Shown here: one piece after another, positions 59,264 to 64,000 of the stretch
How positions within the stretch are numbered: the first letter of the stretch is position 1
How the letters are laid out: every line of letters begins with the position of its first letter
Position numbers and translations under genes: made by a program
The notes under the pieces: generated by a model
What the model saw: the letters and a program-made list of their open reading frames with translations, nothing else
Told to the model about the DNA's origin: nothing
Database searches by the model: none
Origin: Gammaproteobacteria bacterium
GTDB taxonomy: Bacteria > Pseudomonadota > Gammaproteobacteria > JAADJB01
Assembly (NCBI GenBank): GCA_013151035.1
Contig: JAADJB010000013.1
Span: forward strand, 1 to 64,000
Direction of reading: 5' to 3'
DNA: 64,000 bases

Positions 59264-60214
59264 ATGTCTTGTATGAAAATCCTGTTGGTTGATGATGCCA
59301 TGACGGATCGTTTCGTTATGACAACTTATCTGGAGAAGATGGGGCATGATGTGCTCACCTGTAGTAACGGACAGGAGGCAGTAGCGGTTTATCAAAGTGA
59401 AGAGCTTGATCTGGTCTTTATGGATGTCATGATGCCGGTTATGGATGGTTATGAGGCAGCAAGAACGATTCGTGATTGTTCAGATGATTGGATTCCGATT
59501 ATCTTTTTAAGTGGTCGGGCAGAGCCGGATGATATTGCCAAGGGTATTGATGCGGGCGGCGATGACTATCTATTCAAGCCGATCAGTTATGTCGTACTGG
59601 AGGCGAAAATCAAGGCGATGCAACGGATAGCAACGATGCGTCATAACCTGTTGCAGGTGTCCGGTGAACTGGAAAAAGCGAATAAGGCGTTGCAGCATCT
59701 GGCAAATATTGATGGCTTGACGGGGCTGTCTAATCGTCGGCACATGGATGACTTTTTGCAGTTCGAGATTGCCCGGGGGCTCCGTTATCAACAACCGTTG
59801 ACTGTGATCCTGGCGGATGTTGATTATTTCAAGCGTTATAACGATCACTATGGACATCTTGCCGGTGATGATTGCCTGAAAGATATTGCTTCAGCACTGA
59901 CTTCAGTGTGTCAGCGTGATACGGATATGGTTGCGCGTTATGGTGGTGAAGAGTTTGTTGTTATTTTATCCAATACCCCTCTTGAGCAAGGGCGCTTATT
60001 GGCAGAGCGTTTACGCCAGGAGATTATTAATCGTGATATACCCTATGTCGACCATGATGGCTCTGATGTGTGTACCTTGAGTCTAGGGGTTTATAGTGCG
60101 CTGCCTGATGCCACAATGAATGCGGAGATGTTTCTACAGCAGGCTGATTTTTCCTTGTATAAGGCAAAAAAGGGTGGGCGTAACCAGGTCGTGGTTAGTT
60201 CAATTAATAAATAA
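59264..60214 (+). CDS. Response regulator with diguanylate cyclase (GGDEF) output
   Basis: A 316-residue protein. The receiver domain starts MKILLVDDAMTDRFVMTTYL, has the phospho-acceptor in LDLVFMDVMMPVMDGYEAAR and the Lys of DYLFKPI. After a helical linker comes a GGDEF domain with the active motif RYGGEEF, and the inhibition site RDTD (RxxD) five residues before it. It should make c-di-GMP, with feedback inhibition. GGAGGA precedes the start; ATGs at 59255, 59264 and 59273 are all possible. It is the only c-di-GMP synthase in the window and could act on the PilZ protein at 3798, but no link is shown. Confidence 0.92.
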   Translation: MSCMKILLVDDAMTDRFVMTTYLEKMGHDVLTCSNGQEAVAVYQSEELDLVFMDVMMPVMDGYEAARTIRDCSDDWIPIIFLSGRAEPDDIAKGIDAGGDDYLFKPISYVVLEAKIKAMQRIATMRHNLLQVSGELEKANKALQHLANIDGLTGLSNRRHMDDFLQFEIARGLRYQQPLTVILADVDYFKRYNDHYGHLAGDDCLKDIASALTSVCQRDTDMVARYGGEEFVVILSNTPLEQGRLLAERLRQEIINRDIPYVDHDGSDVCTLSLGVYSALPDATMNAEMFLQQADFSLYKAKKGGRNQVVVSSINK

Positions 60215-60242
60215 AACAAGCCCCGAAAAACGGGGTGTTTTT
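60214..60242 (+). terminator. Rho-independent terminator after the GGDEF gene
   Basis: AACAAGCCCCG, loop AAAAA, CGGGGTGTTTTTA: a stem of GCCCCG-type pairs followed by five T. It lies directly behind the stop codon. Confidence 0.85.
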
Positions 60243-60249
60243 ATTGATA

Positions 60250-60268
60250 TGGCGGAGAAGGAGGGATT
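60250..60268 (-). repeat. Duplicated 3' end of tRNA-Ser
   Basis: On the minus strand this reads AATCCCTCCTTCTCCGCCA, which is the last 19 nt of the neighbouring tRNA-Ser (60388 onwards) with one change, GCCA in place of ACCA. The rest of a tRNA is missing, so it is a fragment. Confidence 0.7.
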
Positions 60269-60387
60269 ATTCGGCTACGCCTCACCCCTGCGGGGCCGAT
60301 CCGCTTCGCTACCCGTTCTGCGCGCCCTGCTGGGCGCTGGTCAAACCCTTTTATAGAACGGGTTCGACCCCCTCTTTTTATTGAATA
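60269..60387. repeat. GC-rich palindromic segment between tRNA fragment and tRNA-Ser
   Basis: About 119 bp bounded by the tRNA 3'-end fragment and the real tRNA-Ser. It includes hairpins around CACCCCTGCGGGGCCG and GCGCGCCCTGCTGGGCGCTGG and a GGGTTCGACCCCCTC segment that resembles a tRNA T-arm. Composition differs sharply from the AT-rich region on the other side. It is probably a small mobile or recombination-derived element next to the tRNA gene. Confidence 0.5.
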
Positions 60388-60475
60388 TGGTGGAGAAGGA
60401 GGGATTCGAACCCTCGATACGTTGCCGTATACACACTTTCCAGGCGTGCGCCTTCGGCCGCTCGGCCACCTCTCC
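60388..60475 (-). tRNA. tRNA-Ser (anticodon GGA)
   Basis: An 88-nt class II tRNA on the minus strand. The acceptor arm pairs GGAGAGG with CTTCTCC and the encoded end is ACCA. The D-arm has the GGCCGAGCGGCCGAAGGC pattern. The anticodon stem CACGC/GTGTG encloses CTGGAAA, giving GGA, which reads UCC and UCU. A long variable arm (TATACGGCAACGTATC-like) and the T-arm GAGGGTTCGAATCCCTC complete it. The discriminator base appears to be A, while E. coli tRNA-Ser has G; the fragment at 60250 has G. Confidence 0.95.
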
Positions 60476-60518
60476 ATGCCCTGAATACGCTACCGCGTAG
60501 ATTACTCAGGTGGCGCGT

Positions 60519-60547
60519 ATTATATAGGGGTCATCTATATTTATCCA
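60519..60547 (-). promoter_or_regulatory. Promoter of tRNA-Ser
   Basis: On the minus strand TGGATA (60547-60542), 17-bp spacer, TATAAT (60524-60519). It is followed by the GC-rich ACGCGCC discriminator typical of stringently controlled stable RNA genes. The leader to the mature tRNA would be about 36 nt. Confidence 0.65.
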
Positions 60548-60716
60548 GACTGTATCGATAAAACGAAAAATCAGTATTTATGCCGTCTTTTGCGTTTTTT
60601 GTGATTTTATTTTGCATTTTTAATGAAAAAAACTTGCAGAAACGCAAATAAGTTCTATCCTGATACTTGAATGTGCGATTTAATTTAGTCAGTCAGTTAA
60701 TTGGAAGAGGGTATCT

Positions 60717-61295
60717 ATGGAAATTAAATCTTATTTAACGCCGGGGCAAGTGGCTCAATTATTGATGGTGTCTCCTGCTGCGGTGCGTCGTTGGGCCTCG
60801 GAAGGTGATCTGAACTCAATGACTACTCCGGGTGGGCATCGTCGTTTTTTCATGGAAGAGGTTGAGCGCTTTGCGGCTATGCGCAATATGGCATTACATC
60901 AATCGGGTAAGAAAAAAATACGGGTATTGATTATTGATGATGATATTCAGTTCTCGGGTTATCTCAACGCCTTGTTATCGGGTTTCTCTAAGTATGTACA
61001 AGTCAGGGTTGCTAATGATGGTTTTCATGCGGGGTTTAAGGTCTGTGAATTCACCCCGGATATTGTTTTACTCGATCTTATGATGCCGGGGATGGATGGT
61101 TTTGAGGTTTGTCGTTTACTGAAGGCGACAAAAGATACAGCCAATATTCGTATTATTGCCATTAGTGGTTATTTCTCAAAGAAAAGTGCAGAGGATATTG
61201 TTGCTATGGGTGCAGAAGCCTGTCTGGAAAAACCTCTGGATAAAGGTAAGCTTCTGGATTTGTTGGGTTTACAGCAGTCGTCGTTAGCCATGTAA
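60717..61295 (+). CDS. MerR/excisionase-type HTH protein with a receiver domain
   Basis: A 192-residue protein of unusual order: DNA-binding domain first, receiver second. The N-terminal HTH ([39 protein letters not shown]) is the MerR/BldC/excisionase kind with the GGHRR wing. The receiver has [20 protein letters not shown], the phospho-Asp in [15 protein letters not shown] and a Lys in CLEKPLDK. It probably acts as a phosphorylation-controlled transcription factor. It opens the signalling cluster and is followed by the MCP gene after 20 bp. About 240 bp upstream are AT-rich and hold the tRNA promoter on the other strand. Confidence 0.9.
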   Translation: MEIKSYLTPGQVAQLLMVSPAAVRRWASEGDLNSMTTPGGHRRFFMEEVERFAAMRNMALHQSGKKKIRVLIIDDDIQFSGYLNALLSGFSKYVQVRVANDGFHAGFKVCEFTPDIVLLDLMMPGMDGFEVCRLLKATKDTANIRIIAISGYFSKKSAEDIVAMGAEACLEKPLDKGKLLDLLGLQQSSLAM

Positions 61296-61315
61296 TTTTA
61301 TTAAAGGTGATTCTT

Positions 61316-62557
61316 TTGTTTACGGAATATAAAGATCGGTTTGGAGTGCATCTGGGCGCTGTATCAGGCCTTGTGATGTCGGGTTTTGTTGTATTGGGTA
61401 TTAACCTGATACTGCTTGTTTGGGAACAAGCGCCTGTGTTTTATGGATCCTTGTTGGTGTTGGGTATGTTGTTGTGGGCAATGGCTAGCGGGTTATTGTA
61501 TAAGGGATTATCTGAAAACCTGGTGAGATTGCAACGGGATGAAAAAGTTGATGAATCTCTGGCGAATGAATATGAGCAATTAATATCATTAGCGGATACT
61601 GAGGAAAGGCAACAGTTTGCACAGATGGGTGATGAGCTGGATCGGGTTCGTTCTATACAGGCGGATGCTATTGCGGGTATTACCGGTAGTTTTTTGGGGC
61701 TGGATGCACAGTCAAAAGAACAGACAGATATGGTGATGCGGTTGATTGACTTGTTGACGGGGAAAAATTCAGATGATGGCAAAGGCTTTAAGGAGGAAGT
61801 GACTGAAATCATGTCGATTTTCGTTGATAGTATACAAAAAATGAGTGATGGCTCAATGCGATTAGTGAGTGATATTCATACTATGAATGGAAATATTGAG
61901 GCTATTGAAAGACTCCTGAGTGAGATCGATGGTATTAGTTCTCAGACTAATCTGTTGGCATTGAATGCCTCCATCGAGGCAGCCCGTGCCGGTGAGGCTG
62001 GACGGGGTTTTGCCGTCGTCGCTGATGAAATTAGAACGCTTTCTCAGCGCAGTGATCAGTTTAGTGCCGAGGTCAGGAGCAATCACCAGGAGATCGAGCA
62101 TACGATGCAGGCAGTGAAGACGGTGGTAGGAAGTATTGCCTCGAATGATCTGACCTTGACCATGAAATCCAGAAATCGAATGGATGAAATCATGCTTGAG
62201 ATGGAGCAGGAAAGCCTCAGTGTTAGCGAAGAATTGCAGCAGGTGTCTACAATATCCGAGGCCATTAGTCATGATGTTGGTATGGCATTACAGTCAATGC
62301 AGTTTGAGGATATAAGCAATCAGCTTATTGGGCACTTACAAAAAAGAGTGGATACCCTGTGTAGTTTTTCCGGTGCTCATGCCTTGTTAAGAGATGAGGT
62401 TGGTGTGGTAAGAAGTAAGAATGCCAGCCTTGATTTGAATGATTATCTGGAGCGGTTGCGTGCAGCTATGCAGGTGGCTCACGGCTTCTCCGATAAGACA
62501 GCGCATAATCCTGTGCATCAGACGGGTATGGATAACGGTGAGGTTGAATTGTTTTGA
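61316..62557 (+). CDS. Methyl-accepting chemotaxis-type protein without periplasmic sensor
   Basis: A 413-residue signalling protein. Two close membrane helices ([20 protein letters not shown] and [20 protein letters not shown]) leave almost no periplasmic loop and no HAMP domain is clear. The MCP hairpin tip is [20 protein letters not shown], then [20 protein letters not shown]. The C-terminal part ([20 protein letters not shown]) is common in cytoplasmic-sensing receptors. The start is a TTG (61316) with AAAGGTG six bases upstream. The stop overlaps the cheY-like start by four bases. Confidence 0.88.
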   Translation: MFTEYKDRFGVHLGAVSGLVMSGFVVLGINLILLVWEQAPVFYGSLLVLGMLLWAMASGLLYKGLSENLVRLQRDEKVDESLANEYEQLISLADTEERQQFAQMGDELDRVRSIQADAIAGITGSFLGLDAQSKEQTDMVMRLIDLLTGKNSDDGKGFKEEVTEIMSIFVDSIQKMSDGSMRLVSDIHTMNGNIEAIERLLSEIDGISSQTNLLALNASIEAARAGEAGRGFAVVADEIRTLSQRSDQFSAEVRSNHQEIEHTMQAVKTVVGSIASNDLTLTMKSRNRMDEIMLEMEQESLSVSEELQQVSTISEAISHDVGMALQSMQFEDISNQLIGHLQKRVDTLCSFSGAHALLRDEVGVVRSKNASLDLNDYLERLRAAMQVAHGFSDKTAHNPVHQTGMDNGEVELF

Positions 62558-62925
62558 TGAAAACAATATTGATTGTTGATGACGAGCCCTCAGTACGAAA
62601 AATGCTACAGAGGATGTTGGCAACGGCGACCCATAAGGTGCTGGAAGCCGGAAACGGTATTGAGGCGGAGGCACTTATTGTAAGTAATGAAGTGGATCTG
62701 CTGATTACCGATATTGTCATGCCAGAGAAACATGGTATTGATCTGATTATGACGCTTAAGGAAAAATTACCGGAGCTACCGATTATCGCAATATCAGGTG
62801 GTGGCGGTGTGACAGGACGTTTTGATTATTTAGAAGTTGCTGCCCTGGTCGGGGCAAGAAATGTTTTGAGAAAACCCTTTCAGGCTGATGAGCTGCGTCA
62901 ACTGGTTGATGAGATTATTACTTAG
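62554..62925 (+). CDS. Single-domain response regulator (CheY-like)
   Basis: A 123-residue receiver: [20 protein letters not shown], the phospho-Asp in [17 protein letters not shown], and the Lys in [12 protein letters not shown]. It has no output domain. It is coupled to the MCP gene by an ATGA overlap and lies 8 bp before a sensor kinase gene, which is its likely phosphodonor or partner. Confidence 0.92.
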   Translation: MMKTILIVDDEPSVRKMLQRMLATATHKVLEAGNGIEAEALIVSNEVDLLITDIVMPEKHGIDLIMTLKEKLPELPIIAISGGGGVTGRFDYLEVAALVGARNVLRKPFQADELRQLVDEIIT

Positions 62926-62933
62926 GTGCTGAT

Positions 62934-64000
62934 ATGAGTTTAGTGAATGATTTTTTATTAAAAAACCCGGCATTGATGTCTTCTTCTCTGGAGGCGACAC
63001 CGGAAGGTATTGTTATTACTGACAGGCTTGGGGTTATTTTATGGGTTAATCCTGCCTATGAAAAGATGACCGGTTATGAGCTGGCTGAGGTCGAAGGGAA
63101 AACACCTCGTGTTTTGAAGTCAGGCAAGCAGGATGTAGGTTTTTATAAAAATCTTTGGGATACGATTATTAAGGGAGATATCTGGAGTGGAAATCTCTGG
63201 AACAAGAGAAAGGATGGTTCAATTTATATAGAAGAACAGACCATCACACCGGTTTCTGCTGGTGATGGTGAAATTACTCATTATATTGCAATCAAGCGTG
63301 ATATTACGCAGCAACATGAGTTGCAGAAACATTTTCAGCGTGCGCAAAAGATCGAGGCCATTGGTCAGTTAACCGGTAGTATTGCGCATAATTTTAACAA
63401 TAAACTGGCGACAATACTGGGCTATGCCGAACTCGGTAAGGAATGGTGTGAACAGTCGGGTAATAGTGAGCTTAAAGATTATCTGGATGAGATCTATATG
63501 GCAGGCTCTGCTGCCAGTGATCTGGTTAAGCAGATGGTGGCGTTTAGTCAGAATAGTGCGGAAAGTCACCAATTGGTTCAGTTGCCTGCAATCATCAAGG
63601 AGTCATTGAAGGTATTAACATCCGTATTACCATCATCGGTGCGTATTCAGTTGGATATGCCGGATAATACCAAACAGGTTCGTGTTGATCCGGTGCATAT
63701 TCATCAGATGCTAATTATTTTAATAACCAATGCCTGTGATGCGATGAATGAGAAAGGTCATATTGAACTGGGAGTTCGATTGTATACGGCAGAGGATGCC
63801 TTTTGTGCCTCCTGTGAAAGTCGTATTGTGGGTGATTTTGTCGAGCTGTATGTGCGGGATACCGGGAAGGGTATAACTCAGTATGATAGGCAACGTATCT
63901 TTATGCCTTTTTATACAACCGATGAAATGTCGGGTAAGACAGGTATGGGTCTGTCGGCATTGCATGGCGTTCTGCATGAGCAGGGTGGGCATATTATAGT
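62934..64000 (+). CDS. PAS-domain sensor histidine kinase (cut by the window edge)
   Basis: The frame is open from the ATG at 62934 (AGGTG upstream) to the end of the window, 355 codons. A PAS domain comes first (SSLEATPEGIVITDRLGVIL, WVNPAYEKMTGYELAEVEGK, DGSIYIEEQTITPV) with a PAC end (THYIAIKRDITQQHELQKHF). The kinase core has the H-box GQLTGSIAHNFNNKLATILG, the N-box ITNACDAMNEKGH, and the G motifs VRDTGKGITQ and GKTGMGLSALHGVLHEQGGH. The NtrB-like order (HNFNN) marks the HisKA family found in hybrid kinases. Whatever follows lies beyond 64000. Confidence 0.9.
   Translation, partial: MSLVNDFLLKNPALMSSSLEATPEGIVITDRLGVILWVNPAYEKMTGYELAEVEGKTPRVLKSGKQDVGFYKNLWDTIIKGDIWSGNLWNKRKDGSIYIEEQTITPVSAGDGEITHYIAIKRDITQQHELQKHFQRAQKIEAIGQLTGSIAHNFNNKLATILGYAELGKEWCEQSGNSELKDYLDEIYMAGSAASDLVKQMVAFSQNSAESHQLVQLPAIIKESLKVLTSVLPSSVRIQLDMPDNTKQVRVDPVHIHQMLIILITNACDAMNEKGHIELGVRLYTAEDAFCASCESRIVGDFVELYVRDTGKGITQYDRQRIFMPFYTTDEMSGKTGMGLSALHGVLHEQGGHII

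Noticed and set aside
60241-60477. Minus-strand open frame of 78 codons across the tRNA-Ser gene
   Set aside because: It is a translation of the tRNA and the adjacent palindromic piece. The tRNA structure explains the sequence.

Overview
The window is a chromosomal segment of a gammaproteobacterium. The conserved blocks follow the E. coli/Pseudomonas gene order: parE..parC; iscR-iscS-iscU-iscA-hscB-hscA-fdx-iscX; rlmN-pilF-rodZ-hisS-yfgM-bamB-der; dolP-diaA-yraN-lpoA/rsmI; queG-nnr-tsaE-amiC-mutL-miaA-hfq-hflX-hflK-hflC-yjeT-hisZ-purA. Base composition is moderate. A second, NifS-like cysteine desulfurase inside the isc operon, a type IV pilus lipoprotein (PilF), hisZ, an EF-G2 and a decayed VPLPA-CTERM (PEP-CTERM-like) sorting tail suggest a free-living, possibly sulfur-cycling lineage of the Chromatiales/Thiotrichales kind. 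The genus cannot be named from the sequence.

Layout. 1-850 is a graveyard of minus-strand gene fragments, including a VPLPA-CTERM tail. 886-1787 holds a Xre/MbcA-type antitoxin and a RES-domain toxin killed by one amber codon. 1893-8612 is parE and parC (topoisomerase IV) flanking an 854-residue protein with a duplicated PilZ module. 8676-12431 holds a membrane fatty-acid-hydroxylase/histidine-kinase fusion, a DUF1015 protein and a GNAT acetyltransferase. 12447-15954 has a sulfurtransferase and the EF-P cluster (epmB, efp, epmA). 16015-24969 runs trmJ, cysE and the isc operon. 25218-26246 encodes an unusual exported protein with two HU domains. 26388-33675 is the rlmN-to-der block, from which ispG is missing. 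33745-34864 is a small accessory islet: BRO-N and XRE remnants plus a DUF4258/MqsA-like toxin-antitoxin pair. 35014-44776 holds fusA2, a GlcD-like oxidase, the diaA/lpoA cluster, queG and a one-domain nnrD. 44811-45220 is a second small toxin-antitoxin pair. 45389-58108 is the tsaE-to-purA block. 58110-64000 has a HIT-superfamily protein, a tRNA-Ser(GGA) with a duplicated 3' end, and a signalling cluster (REC-GGDEF, MerR-like HTH-REC, MCP, CheY, and a PAS kinase cut by the window edge).

Several families of short dispersed palindromes sit in the gaps between housekeeping genes. Family A is about 105 bp with inverted ends, three copies. Family B is built on GGTAGGGTGCG, six sites. Family C is a REP-like hairpin. 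Family D is built on GGGGACAGAC, three copies. Two family A copies lie inside the isc operon.

The strongest candidates for something undescribed are the exported double-HU protein, the hydroxylase-kinase fusion and the duplicated PilZ protein lodged between the two topoisomerase IV genes. No CRISPR array, integrase or intact insertion sequence was seen.
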